DNA of 64,000 nt from Nitrosomonas marina (GCF_900110145.1 NZ_FOCP01000004.1:124001-188000); one strand, 5' to 3'; numbered from the stretch's first letter, positions 44,683 through 54,877 are shown. Program-made: numbers and translations. Notes: a model not told the origin generated them from the letters alone.

Positions 44683-45279
44683 TTGATAAATGATATAAAA
44701 AAACTGGTGATAGCCAGCGGCAACCCGGGTAAATTGCGCGAATTCAGCGCACTGCTTGATCCATTCGGTTTAGAGCTGTTGCCGCAATCAGCATTTGAAA
44801 TTGCAGAAATTGATGAGCCGCATCCCACGTTTATTGAAAATGCACTCATCAAAGCCAGGCACGCCAGCCGCCATACCGGTTTACCTGCGTTGGCCGACGA
44901 TTCCGGCATCTGTGTTAACGCCTTAAATGGCGCACCTGGCGTTCTGTCGGCACGTTTCGCTGGTGAACCGAAATCGGATCAGCGAAACAACCAGAAGCTG
45001 GTCGACACACTCAGTCAGACACCTGACCGCAGCGCTTATTATTATTGTGTTATCGTGCTGTTGCGACACGCTGACGACCCACAACCCATCATTTCAGAAG
45101 GATTGTGGCACGGCAACATTATCTTGACTCCACGCGGCGATGGCGGATTTGGCTATGATCCTTACTTTTACATCCCGGAGTTGAAGAAAACGGCAGCTGA
45201 ACTGCGCTCAGATGTCAAAAACACAATCAGCCACCGGGGCAAGGCACTTACCCGTCTGATAGAAAACCTACAGCGATAA
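44683..45279 (+). CDS. rdgB: Non-canonical purine NTP pyrophosphatase
   Basis: RdgB hydrolyses dITP, XTP and dHAPTP to keep them out of DNA. The 198-residue protein has IASGNPGKLREF, LADDSGICVNALNGAPGVLSARF, GLWHGNIILTPRGDGGFGYDP and ISHRGKAL, all family segments. The start is a TTG directly after the rph stop, with no ATG available in frame nearby, so translation is probably coupled. hemW, its frequent neighbour, does not follow. Confidence 0.95.
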   Translation: MINDIKKLVIASGNPGKLREFSALLDPFGLELLPQSAFEIAEIDEPHPTFIENALIKARHASRHTGLPALADDSGICVNALNGAPGVLSARFAGEPKSDQRNNQKLVDTLSQTPDRSAYYYCVIVLLRHADDPQPIISEGLWHGNIILTPRGDGGFGYDPYFYIPELKKTAAELRSDVKNTISHRGKALTRLIENLQR

Positions 45280-45373
45280 ATTTTATCCGCTCTATCACAG
45301 CTTCACTGTTGTATCGTGTAATAACACGTATTCACAGCAAACGCACTTATCAGACAGTTCCGAAAAAACCGGC

Positions 45374-47083
45374 TTATTTTTCCGTAATTTCACGGTCAAA
45401 GCGTTTCAACACATGCTGTGTCATATTTTTCGCAAGCTCCTCTTTGCCATAAAAGACTGTACCGAGATTATCACTGCGCAACAGTTCTGATTCATCTTCA
45501 TTATTGGTTCGTATTACGACCTCGATGTCCGGATTTAGCGTACGCGCAGTTTTCACCATTTGACGCACATTGATCGGATCAGGCACTGCAACAACAAGCA
45601 TCGAAGCTTCTGCTATGTGCGCCTGGATCAGCACTGATGGTTCCGATGCATCACCGGAAACGGCCGCCAGCTCCTGATTGCGTAAATCCTGTACACGTTC
45701 ACGTATTTGATCGACCACAATATATGGTATATCCCGCTGACTCAAAACACGGGCAATACGCTTGCCAACTTGCCCATAACCGACAATAACAACTTGTTTT
45801 TCAAGATATTTGCGCTCAGTACTCATAGGCAGTTCGGCATACGGATCGTCGCGAGTAGCCAGGCGGCGTGCGAATTCTGAATAACGAGTAATCAACCCGC
45901 TGACAGGCGTAATGACCGCGAAAGCGATCGGATTAAAGGCAATCGAAATCAAGGCACCGGCAAGCACCAGACTCATTCCTTCAGCAGGTAACAGGTTAAG
46001 AGACAAGCCAAGACCAGCCAGAATAAATGAAAATTCACCAATCTGCCCCAGGCTAGCCGCAACCACCAGCGCCGTATTCAACGGATAACGGAATACCAGC
46101 ACCAAAGACAATGCGGCAATGGATTTTCCAACAATTATAATGGCCGCAACACCCAGCACATGCAAAGGTTCTTTTATCAGCACGAACGGATCGAACAACA
46201 TTCCGACCGAAACAAAAAAGAGCACAGCAAATGCATCTCGTAATGGAAGCGACTCTTCAGCAGCACGTTGACTGAATTTTGATTCACGCATCACCATTCC
46301 GGCAAAAAACGCGCCCAAAGCAAACGATACGCCGAATAATTCCGCTGCACCATAGGCAATACTGATGGCAAAAGCAACAACAGCCAGTGTAAACAATTCA
46401 CGTGATCCTGTTTCGGCAACATGCCACAACAACCAGGGCAGCAGTCGGCGACCGACAATCAACATCAGTGCGATAAAAACAGATACCTGCAACAGTGTAT
46501 AGGCCACAGTCTGCCATAATGACACTGTGGTATCGGCAGAAGATTCTCCAGAATCCCCCAGCAAATGCGCAAATGAAGGTAACAACACCAGTATTAAAAC
46601 CGTAACCAGATCCTCGACAATCAGCCAGCCAACTGCAATACGGCCGTTCATGGTTTCCAGCAAACCGCGCGCCTCAAGGGCCTTGAGCAATACAACCGTA
46701 CTGGCACATGACAGCGATAAACCAAGCACCAGGCCTGCTGGCATATCCCAGCCCCACGATGCGGCCAGCATCATGCCAAGCACGGTTGCGACTGTCATTT
46801 GAACAATTGCCCCAGGCACTGCTATGCGTTTAACTGCAAGTAAATCACCTAGGGAAAAATGCAGACCGACACCAAACATCAATAACATTACACCGATTTC
46901 AGCCAACTCAGACGCAATCTGCGTGTCTGCAACAAAGCCGGGCGTATAAGGACCAATGGCAATTCCGGCCAGCAAATAACCAACAAGTGCGGGAACTCTC
47001 AACTTCTCTGCAATAAAACCAAGCATCAAAGCAAGGCCAAAGCCGGCCGCAATTGTTGTTATCAGAATCAGGCTGTGTTCCAT
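45374..47083 (-). CDS. ybaL: YbaL-type cation:proton antiporter with RCK domain
   Basis: This 569-residue CPA2-family transporter closely parallels E. coli YbaL: LVGYLLAGIAIGPYTPGF, LAEIGVMLLMFGVGLHFSL, LSCASTVVLLKALE and GWLIVEDLVTVLILVLLP. About 12 helices (1-400) are followed by a cytoplasmic TrkA-N/RCK domain with the NAD-binding GYGQVGKRIARVL. It probably exchanges K+ or Na+ for H+, gated by nucleotide or redox state. No ancillary KefF/G protein is beside it. It is convergent with rdgB. Confidence 0.92.
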   Translation of the reverse strand: MEHSLILITTIAAGFGLALMLGFIAEKLRVPALVGYLLAGIAIGPYTPGFVADTQIASELAEIGVMLLMFGVGLHFSLGDLLAVKRIAVPGAIVQMTVATVLGMMLAASWGWDMPAGLVLGLSLSCASTVVLLKALEARGLLETMNGRIAVGWLIVEDLVTVLILVLLPSFAHLLGDSGESSADTTVSLWQTVAYTLLQVSVFIALMLIVGRRLLPWLLWHVAETGSRELFTLAVVAFAISIAYGAAELFGVSFALGAFFAGMVMRESKFSQRAAEESLPLRDAFAVLFFVSVGMLFDPFVLIKEPLHVLGVAAIIIVGKSIAALSLVLVFRYPLNTALVVAASLGQIGEFSFILAGLGLSLNLLPAEGMSLVLAGALISIAFNPIAFAVITPVSGLITRYSEFARRLATRDDPYAELPMSTERKYLEKQVVIVGYGQVGKRIARVLSQRDIPYIVVDQIRERVQDLRNQELAAVSGDASEPSVLIQAHIAEASMLVVAVPDPINVRQMVKTARTLNPDIEVVIRTNNEDESELLRSDNLGTVFYGKEELAKNMTQHVLKRFDREITEK

Positions 47084-47242
47084 AAAATTTCCTTTTTGTT
47101 ATTTGAGAACGTCAATGGTAAAGTTTACATTAGAGAGCTGCGAATCAGCTGTGACGATTTGTCATCCGCTCGATAGACTAATAAACGCGTTGTTTCTTAC
47201 CGACCCAATTATAATGGATCGTTTCCAGCGTGTGAGCCGCTT

Positions 47243-48859
47243 ATGCATACAAACAGCAACCCTTCCAACACACTTATTCATTCAATGATGCGGGCTGAAA
47301 TATACGATCATCCCGTAGAATCCATTAAACTCATTGAAACGCATATTTCCTGGGTTATCTTGACTGGCACTTATGCCTATAAGATAAAAAAACCCTACAA
47401 CCTTGGGTTTCTCGATTTTTCCTCCTTGTCGCAACGCAGGCAGTTTTGCCTTGAAGAACTGCGCCTGAATAAGCGGCTTGCCGCCTCCGTTTATCTCGAC
47501 ATTGTTGCCATATCGGGCAGCGTTACGCACCCAGTTTTACAGGGGCCTGGAGAAACCATTGAATATGCAGTTAAGATGGCTCAGTTTCCTCAAGAAGCTC
47601 AACTCGATGTCATGCTCGCTGATGGTAAACTTGGTAATAAGCATATTGATGCATTCGCGCACCTGCTGGCGGAATTCCACCAAAATACCGAAACGGCCAG
47701 TGCAGATACCTGTTTTGGCAACCCTGAACATGTTTATCAGCCTGTTGCACGGACATTTGAAAAAATCCGCTTATGCACCCAAGTACAGCAACACAGTAGA
47801 CACCTGGCAGAATTGGAAAATTGGGCCGAGTCCTTTTTTTCGACTCATAAACACCTGTTTGAAAATAGAAAACATGACGGTTTTATTCGGGAATGCCACG
47901 GCGATCTGCATTTACGCAACCTGCTTTGGTTAAATGGCAAACCACTCGCTTTCGATTGTCTTGAATTTGATCCTAATTTACGCTGGATAGACACACTCTC
48001 CGATATTGCATTTCTAGTCATGGATTTGCAGGACAGACAACATCCGCAACTGGCTTATCACTTCCTGAATACCTATATGGAGTGTTGCGGTGACTACTCC
48101 GGTCTACAGGTATTTCGCTTCTATCTGGTCTACCGCGCAGTCATCCGCGCGATGGTGAATGCAATCAGTGCTGAAGAAACAGACACCGCACTTGAGAAAA
48201 GACACAAAGCTGTAAAAGATTGCCATGCCTATCTGACGCTTGCACAGTCATACACCAGCCCCAACAATCCGGTTCTGATCATTGTACACGGCCTATCTGC
48301 TTCAGGGAAAAGCACGCTATCAGAAATAGTGCTCGAGCATATCGGCGCAATTCGCATACGCTCAGATGTAGAGCGAAAACGAATGTTTGGTCTTCTCGAT
48401 ACTACAGGCACGATAAACAGCGATTCGAATACCGGTCTCACACATAACCGAACTGAGAAATTTACACATATTTATTCGCAAAAAGCCAGCGACGAGACTT
48501 ATACTCAACTTTACAAGTTGGCCGATGATGCACTCGCATCCGGCTTTTCTGTGATTGTCGATGCAGCTTTTCTCAAATACAATAAACGGCGTAGCTTTTT
48601 GAAACTGGCTCAAAACCGAAATATACCTTTCGTCATGCTATCGTTGATTGCATCTCCCGATACGCTACGCCAACGCATACAAGCAAGACCAAAAGGTGTC
48701 TCAGATGCCGATATTTTTGTTCTTGAGCAGCAACTGCGCACAGCTGAACCCGTACACGAAGATGAACTACCATTTCAAATAATCGTCGATACGGAAAAAA
48801 ATTTGAATTTATACAAACTGACTTCAGCGATCATTGAAAAGAGCCGCCAACAACAATAA
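47243..48859 (+). CDS. APH-like kinase fused to an AAA/P-loop domain
   Basis: This 538-residue protein joins two parts. The N-terminal aminoglycoside-phosphotransferase-like domain (about 1-330) has the catalytic HGDLHLRNLLW and the acidic FDCLEFDPNLRWIDTL. The C-terminal P-loop kinase-like domain (about 345-538) has Walker A HGLSASGKSTLSEI and a DAAFLKYNKRRSF segment. The pair is widespread in proteobacteria as bifunctional aminoglycoside phosphotransferase/ATP-binding protein; resistance has not been shown and the substrate is unknown. It stands before rlmH. Confidence 0.85.
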   Translation: MHTNSNPSNTLIHSMMRAEIYDHPVESIKLIETHISWVILTGTYAYKIKKPYNLGFLDFSSLSQRRQFCLEELRLNKRLAASVYLDIVAISGSVTHPVLQGPGETIEYAVKMAQFPQEAQLDVMLADGKLGNKHIDAFAHLLAEFHQNTETASADTCFGNPEHVYQPVARTFEKIRLCTQVQQHSRHLAELENWAESFFSTHKHLFENRKHDGFIRECHGDLHLRNLLWLNGKPLAFDCLEFDPNLRWIDTLSDIAFLVMDLQDRQHPQLAYHFLNTYMECCGDYSGLQVFRFYLVYRAVIRAMVNAISAEETDTALEKRHKAVKDCHAYLTLAQSYTSPNNPVLIIVHGLSASGKSTLSEIVLEHIGAIRIRSDVERKRMFGLLDTTGTINSDSNTGLTHNRTEKFTHIYSQKASDETYTQLYKLADDALASGFSVIVDAAFLKYNKRRSFLKLAQNRNIPFVMLSLIASPDTLRQRIQARPKGVSDADIFVLEQQLRTAEPVHEDELPFQIIVDTEKNLNLYKLTSAIIEKSRQQQ

Positions 48860-49070
48860 ATTTACATATTTTAAAACGGTTATCTTATCCTCACCTGACT
48901 CCAACATATAGTATTCTTATTTTTTGACTTCCTGGAAAATCAAATTTCCGCACCCAAGTGGAACCAGGATGTTATCCATTGAAGCCGTTTTAGCTCTATA
49001 ATCCATTTATGATACAGGATACCTGTGTGGCCCAAAGACGGTCTGCCGAAAACTTTTTTGATTGTTATAC

Positions 49071-49541
49071 ATGAAGCTCTATATCTTTGCCGTAGGTAAC
49101 AAAATGCCTGATTGGATAAACTCCGCTTTTTCAGAATATGCTAAACGTCTTTGCCAGGAAATAAAAGTACACTTGTTCGAAATAAAGCCTGAAAAACGAA
49201 CCAGCGGCAAGCATAAAGAGCAGGTACTACAGGCTGAATGGCAGCGTATTGAAGCGGCAATACCTGCAGGATGTCGCATCATAGCACTTGACGAACATGG
49301 CGAGCAATGGACGACCGTTCAGCTTGCCAATACTATAAAGCGATGGATGTTTGAAGGCAGTGATTATGCATTTGTTATTGGTGGCGCAGATGGATTACAT
49401 GACGAGATTAAATCAAACGCTCAGCACTCCCTGGCTCTGTCCAAACTAACTTTTCCGCATGGCCTTGTTCGCGTGATGCTCATTGAGCAACTTTATCGCG
49501 CTGTTTCACTGATTAAGAACCATCCCTATCATCGCATATAA
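49071..49541 (+). CDS. rlmH: 23S rRNA (pseudouridine-1915-N3)-methyltransferase
   Basis: RlmH is a SPOUT methyltransferase acting on the whole 70S ribosome. The 156-residue protein has the SAM-binding trefoil segment FVIGGADGLHDEIK and the C-terminal LIKNHPYHR, both diagnostic. The frame starts at a TTG at 49062; ATG 49071 gives the usual MKLYIFAVGNK start. nadD and rsfS, normally just upstream in betaproteobacteria, are absent here; the APH/AAA gene is in their place. It precedes maf by 53 bp. Confidence 0.95.
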   Translation: MKLYIFAVGNKMPDWINSAFSEYAKRLCQEIKVHLFEIKPEKRTSGKHKEQVLQAEWQRIEAAIPAGCRIIALDEHGEQWTTVQLANTIKRWMFEGSDYAFVIGGADGLHDEIKSNAQHSLALSKLTFPHGLVRVMLIEQLYRAVSLIKNHPYHRI

Positions 49542-49594
49542 TCACGACTTTAAGAATTGGTTGTTAAAATTTATATTTTGAAATATTTATCATT

Positions 49595-50218
49595 ATGGCG
49601 TTCCCGGAAAATAAGATTTATCTCGCATCACGCAGTTTGCGCAGACGAGAACTGCTTAAGCAGATTGGTGTTAAATTTAAAATTTTACTTATGCGAGAGA
49701 CTTTAAGCCGCCCCAGTGACATCGACGAGACACCATTAAAAGATGAATCACCGAATGATTACGTCTATCGCATTACCAGCACAAAAGCAGAAGCAAGCTG
49801 GTTGCGACTGACTCAGAGGCAATTACCATTACTACCTGTATTGGTGGCAGATACCGTAGTTTCATTGGATGGTTGTATTCTTGGAAAACCAAAGAATCAG
49901 GCGCATGCTGAAGAAATGCTAACCGCTCTTTCGGGCCGGTCTCATCAGGTACTGACTGCTATTGGCATTGTCTTTAAAAATAAAACACAAATAAAGCTGT
50001 CGACTACAACTGTCCGTTTTCGTGATATCACGCCACAGGAAATCCGCTACTGTATTGATTATGACAATGTATATGACAAAGCCGGGGCCTATGCAATTCA
50101 GGGGTTAGCTGCAGTTTTTATTGCTGATATCAATGGAAGTTACAGTGGCGTCAAAGGACTACCGCTGTTTGAAACATCACAATTGCTGGAAGAGGTGGGG
50201 ATAGAAATTTTCAAATAA
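49595..50218 (+). CDS. maf: Maf nucleotide pyrophosphatase (YhdE-type)
   Basis: Maf proteins hydrolyse dTTP/UTP or modified nucleotides. The 207-residue protein has the N-terminal ASRSLRRRELL signature, VADTVVSLDGCILGKP, LTALSGRSHQVLTAIG and the YDKAGAYAIQGLAAVF segment. These match the YhdE (dTTP/UTP) subgroup more than YceF. It lies between rlmH and rng, the usual order. Confidence 0.94.
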   Translation: MAFPENKIYLASRSLRRRELLKQIGVKFKILLMRETLSRPSDIDETPLKDESPNDYVYRITSTKAEASWLRLTQRQLPLLPVLVADTVVSLDGCILGKPKNQAHAEEMLTALSGRSHQVLTAIGIVFKNKTQIKLSTTTVRFRDITPQEIRYCIDYDNVYDKAGAYAIQGLAAVFIADINGSYSGVKGLPLFETSQLLEEVGIEIFK

Positions 50219-50301
50219 TTACAGCTATGTAGCATAGTGATCTTTGTTTTAATCCATTCATAGCATTATATTATTGTTGTTTGATTTGCCTGTCTCTTTC
50301 T

Positions 50302-51756
50302 ATGGATAATGAAATTCTAATCAACATTACACCTCAGGAAACCCGTGTTGCCATCCTGGAGCAAGCTGTTACCCAGGAGCTACATATTGAACGCACCAGC
50401 AATTGCGGCATTGTCGGAAATATTTATCACGGACGTGTTAGCCGTGTTTTACCGGGTATGCAGTCCGCTTTTATCGATATTGGACTTGAGCGTGCGGCTT
50501 TCCTGCATGTTGCCGACATTTGGGAACCCAGCCACAACGGTCGATTGACTCAGCCCATCGAAAAATTATTATTCGAAGGAAACTATATCCTGGTTCAGGT
50601 TATTAAAGACGCAATAGGCATGAAAGGTGCACGCCTGTCCACACAAATCAGTCTGGCAGGGCGTATGCTTGTTTATTTACCTCAGGAAACCCATATCGGC
50701 GTATCGCAACGTATTGAGGATGATGTCGATCGTGAGTTTTTACGTAAAAAATTAATGCAGGTGCTGCCGCAGGAAGAGTCCGGTGGCTATATAATACGCA
50801 CAATGGCTGAAACTGCAGATGAAAATGATCTCAGAGCAGATATCGACTATCTGCATAAACTCTGGAGCAACATTCAAGAAACCGCCATAACCGCTTCTTC
50901 TCCTGTACTACTCTACCAAGATTTGGATTTGAGCCATAGAGTTCTGCGCGATTTTGTTAATGAGAATACATCATGCATACAGATCGATTCACGAGAAAAT
51001 TACCAGCGCCTGATTGCATTTGCTCGTTGCTATATGCCAAACATAGCCGATCGAATTTCGTTATATACCGGCGAGCGTCCCTTGTTTGATCTTTATGGTG
51101 TCGATGACGAAATTCAAAAATCTTTAGCAAAACGTGTCAATCTGAAATCCGGAGGGTATCTCATCATAGATCAAACTGAAGCGTTAACCACCATGGATGT
51201 CAACACAGGTGGGTTTATTGGAGTACGCAACTTTGATGACACAATTTTTAAAACCAATCTGGAAGCCGCCCAAGTGATTGCCAGGCAACTGCGTTTACGC
51301 AATATTGGCGGCATTATTGTTATCGATTTCATCGACATGGATTCAGAAGAGCATAAAAGAGCAGTCTTGACTGAATTCAAGAAAGCGCTTTCAAAAGATC
51401 GGACACGCATGACTGTTAACGATTTCAGCCCACTTGGTCTCGTCGAAATGACACGCAAACGCATGCGTGAAAGCCTATCTCATATTCTCTGCGAGCCATG
51501 CCCAACCTGTAGTGGACGCGGAGAAATTAGAACTGCACAAACGGTTTGTTACGAGATTCTGCGGGAACTATTGCGGGAATCGCGGCAATTTGATGCCAAT
51601 GAATTCCGCATACTCGCATCCCAGCAGGTTATAGATTTATTCCTTGATGAAGAGTCCCAAAGCCTTGCACAACTTGTTGATTTTATTGCTAAACCTATCA
51701 GTCTTCAAGTGGAAGAAACTTATTCTCAGGAACAATATGATGTAATTATTATGTAG
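50302..51756 (+). CDS. rng: Ribonuclease G
   Basis: RNase G matures 16S rRNA 5' ends and starts decay of some mRNAs. The 484-residue protein has an S1 RNA-binding domain (about 35-125; IYHGRVSRVLPGMQSAFIDIGLERAAFL), the RNase E/G catalytic domain with metal-binding MDVNTGGF and IVIDFIDMD, and the zinc-link CPTCSGRG. It lacks the RNase E C-terminal scaffold. The frame opens at a TTG at 50281; ATG 50302 is the better start. It is convergent with cheZ. Confidence 0.95.
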   Translation: MDNEILINITPQETRVAILEQAVTQELHIERTSNCGIVGNIYHGRVSRVLPGMQSAFIDIGLERAAFLHVADIWEPSHNGRLTQPIEKLLFEGNYILVQVIKDAIGMKGARLSTQISLAGRMLVYLPQETHIGVSQRIEDDVDREFLRKKLMQVLPQEESGGYIIRTMAETADENDLRADIDYLHKLWSNIQETAITASSPVLLYQDLDLSHRVLRDFVNENTSCIQIDSRENYQRLIAFARCYMPNIADRISLYTGERPLFDLYGVDDEIQKSLAKRVNLKSGGYLIIDQTEALTTMDVNTGGFIGVRNFDDTIFKTNLEAAQVIARQLRLRNIGGIIVIDFIDMDSEEHKRAVLTEFKKALSKDRTRMTVNDFSPLGLVEMTRKRMRESLSHILCEPCPTCSGRGEIRTAQTVCYEILRELLRESRQFDANEFRILASQQVIDLFLDEESQSLAQLVDFIAKPISLQVEETYSQEQYDVIIM

Positions 51757-51811
51757 CAGTCATGAGTATAACCAGTTTGACAACCAGTCATACTCACGAA
51801 TTTTAAAATAA

Positions 51812-52798
51812 CTAAAATCCCAGGCTTGCCAATAAGTCATCAACTTGATCCTGATTAGTCACTGCTTCAGATGATTTCTCAGGGTTTGTCACAGGACCAT
51901 TCAGTAGTCCGTCATTGGTTATTTTCTGCTTATTTGCAGGTGGCACATTTGCCAACAGAAGTTGAACAAGATCATGTTCCAGTCGTTGTACCGTATGCGT
52001 GATTTTTTTTATCACCTGGCCCGTCAAATCTTGAAAATCCTGGGCCATCATGATCTCCATTAACTGTGCATTTGTTGCATCAGTCTGTTCGGGTACTCTG
52101 TCAATAAAACTGAGTGTTTCGATCAATAACTGTTTGAATTTTTCTGTATTTGGCTGTAATCGTTGCTCTTCGAACGCGAGCTTCCACTTTTCAGAAAGCT
52201 GGATCGCTTCCAATGAGAGTTTCTCTTGAATAGGCATGGTAGTCTCGGTTGCATTCAGAACCCGTTCTGCCGCCTGTTCTGTTTTAGTGGCCACATACGC
52301 CAGTTTATCCTGAGCTTCAGGTACCTCTGATACAAGTGACTCTATACGTTTATCATAACCAAGTTCACGCAAACTATTATGCAGATTACGTGTCAGGCAG
52401 CCAACCTGGTCAAGTATATTCCTATCCTCTTCATTTGGTTTCGCTGACACGCCGGAAGATTTAGAATCGACAATTTGTTGAAGAGGACTTGTATTGACTG
52501 GATGTGACATTTCATCGACTGCTTGCATCAATATCGTTTCCGGAACAACATGTTCAGATGCACCTGTATTGTTTTCTATCTCCGGCGGTATTATCGATTC
52601 AGTTGTTTGAGCTGATGGTGCACAATTCGAATGTTTATTACTGGAATTGTTATCACCAGAACATGACTGTAGATTATCTTCTATAGTTGCTGAATCCGTT
52701 TCAGCAGGCGTGCCCATTTGCGCAGATTCAGATATTTCGTGCATGTTATTAGAGGATAGCATGCCTGTTTCCTCCCGAATATATGTATTCGTATTCAT
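51812..52798 (-). CDS. cheZ: Chemotaxis phosphatase CheZ with long N-terminal extension
   Basis: CheZ dephosphorylates CheY-P. The catalytic helix EIMMAQDFQDLTGQVIKKI (Asp and Gln active residues) and the C-terminal CheY-binding tail DQVDDLLASLGF are both intact. The protein has 328 residues against about 210 in E. coli: the first 115 or so are Ser/Glu/Gln/Asn-rich and probably disordered. The first ATG has no strong ribosome site, and an internal start such as Met13 or Met19 would remove only a few residues of the extension. It follows cheY by 45 bp. Confidence 0.92.
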   Translation of the reverse strand: MNTNTYIREETGMLSSNNMHEISESAQMGTPAETDSATIEDNLQSCSGDNNSSNKHSNCAPSAQTTESIIPPEIENNTGASEHVVPETILMQAVDEMSHPVNTSPLQQIVDSKSSGVSAKPNEEDRNILDQVGCLTRNLHNSLRELGYDKRIESLVSEVPEAQDKLAYVATKTEQAAERVLNATETTMPIQEKLSLEAIQLSEKWKLAFEEQRLQPNTEKFKQLLIETLSFIDRVPEQTDATNAQLMEIMMAQDFQDLTGQVIKKITHTVQRLEHDLVQLLLANVPPANKQKITNDGLLNGPVTNPEKSSEAVTNQDQVDDLLASLGF

Positions 52799-52843
52799 GT
52801 CTGGACTCTTTGGTATATTTGTAAACTTGATATCAGTATCTCC

Positions 52844-53245
52844 TCAGGCAGATACCTTGTTTTCCATATTCTGAAAAATTTTGTTTAGTTTTTCATCAAG
52901 TACTGCGGCTGTGAAAGGTTTCACAATATAGCCGCTAGCGCCAGCCTGAGCTGCAGCAATAATGTTTTCTTTTTTTGCTTCCGCAGTTACCATGAGTACA
53001 GGAATTTTGCTCAACCTCTCATCAGCGCGCACAGTCTGCAGCATTGTAAGTCCATCCATATTGGGCATATTCCAATCAGATACTACAAAATCGTAATTAC
53101 CATCTTGAAGTTTACGCAATGCAACAGCGCCATCTTCCGCTTCATCTACATTAATAAAACCAAGTTCCTTCAACAGATTACGTACAATTCTACGCATTGT
53201 TGAAAAATCATCTACAACCAAGAATTTTAAATTTTTATCTGGCAT
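52844..53245 (-). CDS. cheY: Chemotaxis response regulator CheY
   Basis: This 133-residue single-domain receiver has the CheY markers: acidic pair in [16 protein letters not shown], phospho-Asp in [12 protein letters not shown], Thr in VMVTAEA and Lys in [11 protein letters not shown]. Phosphorylated CheY binds the flagellar motor switch. ATG 53245 is preceded by TTGGAG at correct spacing; the frame extends 4 codons to a TTG. It forms an operon with cheZ. No cheA or cheW is in the window. Confidence 0.95.
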   Translation of the reverse strand: MPDKNLKFLVVDDFSTMRRIVRNLLKELGFINVDEAEDGAVALRKLQDGNYDFVVSDWNMPNMDGLTMLQTVRADERLSKIPVLMVTAEAKKENIIAAAQAGASGYIVKPFTAAVLDEKLNKIFQNMENKVSA

Positions 53246-53641
53246 TCTGTACTCCAATTAAACTCAGGTTCAAACAATTTACGTTTATCCATGAATCAAA
53301 ATCGACAAAGCGCATGTTCATTTACCCATTTATCGGCAAATCATTTAGAAACTTAACAGAGACTGCTACAGTAGCTTGGCATTGTTGGTATCAGGTACTT
53401 TTAGTATCACAGGAAAAATAAAAAAGGTACGAGTTTTATTGATGATTAAACGCAGCACCGGTGCAACTGCCAGGCCGATCACCGGCCGGTCCGACCCGAT
53501 ATTACAACAGTTTGCCTACAAGCCACACTTAATATATTGTTGTGAGTCACGATCCCCTGTTTACTGAATACTTTCCGAGCCTCACTTGGGTTGTAAGAAT
53601 AATTGTAAAACTACGTGCCTGAATACAATCTGAATAGCCCG
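53246..53641. other. Intergenic region upstream of cheY
   Basis: These 396 bp separate the EamA transporter stop from cheY. They should hold the cheY promoter. A 63-codon plus-strand frame (53376-53567) has no ribosome site and looks random. A GC-rich patch with a short imperfect palindrome (GGCCGATCACCGGCC, 53472-53486) stands out from AT-rich surroundings. No gene or RNA is evident. Confidence 0.4.
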
Positions 53642-54562
53642 TTAACGATATGGTTTTGCAACACCTTGTGAAGAAGCCGGGTTCAGTTTTGCAGAAAACA
53701 GACCGCTAGAGACTATCATGCTACCTCCCACAATTTCCTTCCATGTTAGCGTTTCACCCGCAAGCACATAGGATGCTATTGCAGCTACAACCAGTTCAAA
53801 CATCAAAACGATAATTGCCCGATTTGCCGGCACGTATGTCAGCCCATACTGAACTACAATACTTAAGACAAACATCAAAATGCCAACTGACAGCAAAACC
53901 ATCCAGCTTTGCAAATTAATTTCTGAAATAACGGGCGGCAGCGCTAAAATAAAACTGCAGCCAAACCCTATTACAGTCGCACCAAGCCAGATAGCAATTG
54001 ATTTAATCTGGATTGAATGCGACTGATCCTTACGAATGAGCACATTAACCAATGCATACATCATGCCGCCGAGTAACCCCATCCAGTCACCGTAAGAATC
54101 AGGTAAAGGAACAAGTGTTTCCGGCTGCCAAAGCATGACTATTGCCCCGACAACTGAAAGCGCCATAACAGCGAACCCTTGCGTACTCAGTTGTTCGTTC
54201 AGCAGTATTCTGGCAAAAACAGCTGTCCATAATGGCGCTAAATAAAATAATAGAAGTACGCGGACAATTTCTCCATGAATAATGGCGAGAATATATGCGA
54301 CATTCGCCCATCCAGCAAAAAAACATATCCAAAACAATAAATGAGCATTTTCATTGAAAATATTGGCATTTCGAATATTTTTATAAAACAGAACCACACC
54401 CAGGACCAGGGCGATCAGGTAAGTAAATGTTGTTACAACCACGCCGTTTATCCCGGCTTGTTCCAATTCGCGAATTGGGTACCAGACCAGACCCCATATA
54501 AAAGCACCAAATATTAAAGCCGCAATGGGCAACCGCACAGATCGCTGGTTAGTATGCAGCAT
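53642..54562 (-). CDS. DMT-superfamily (EamA) transporter
   Basis: This 306-residue protein has ten predicted helices in two EamA repeats (about 10-140 and 155-290), typical of drug/metabolite transporters that export amino acids or other small molecules. Segments include IFGAFIWGLVWYPIRELE at the start and VLMFELVVAAIASYVLAGETLTW in the second repeat. The cargo is unknown. The gene appears monocistronic. Confidence 0.88.
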   Translation of the reverse strand: MLHTNQRSVRLPIAALIFGAFIWGLVWYPIRELEQAGINGVVVTTFTYLIALVLGVVLFYKNIRNANIFNENAHLLFWICFFAGWANVAYILAIIHGEIVRVLLLFYLAPLWTAVFARILLNEQLSTQGFAVMALSVVGAIVMLWQPETLVPLPDSYGDWMGLLGGMMYALVNVLIRKDQSHSIQIKSIAIWLGATVIGFGCSFILALPPVISEINLQSWMVLLSVGILMFVLSIVVQYGLTYVPANRAIIVLMFELVVAAIASYVLAGETLTWKEIVGGSMIVSSGLFSAKLNPASSQGVAKPYR

Positions 54563-54730
54563 TGATTAAATTCTCAATAAAAAATAAAAAACGGGAATTT
54601 GAACGGATTGATTTGCTTGACAGCTATTGATTATTCAATGATTCTTAAGATTGTTTCAGATGAAAAATATAAAAATTGATCCACTTAAAATACGTATTAA
54701 TCATTATTATCGCGCACAAACTATAGATAC

Positions 54731-54759
54731 AAAAAAACCCGTCTGATACGGGTTTTTTT
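54731..54759 (-). terminator. Rho-independent terminator, bidirectional
   Basis: AAAAAAACCCGT - CTGAT - ACGGGTTTTTTT is a perfect 12-bp stem with a 5-nt loop and T-runs on both strands. It lies 119 bp after the desaturase stop on the minus strand, ending that transcript before the EamA gene. Confidence 0.85.
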
Positions 54760-54877
54760 GTTTTCGGTGATTATACTTTTTCCAGTTTAATTCACAAAAT
54801 TACAGATCGTTCTTCTTGAATCTTTGTCCATTACTTTTGTAATTTAAACAATCAATAAATAGCGTTATTGGATTACT

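Noticed and set aside
53376..53567. 63-codon plus-strand frame upstream of cheY
   Set aside because: No ribosome site, random-looking translation, lies in the likely cheY promoter region.
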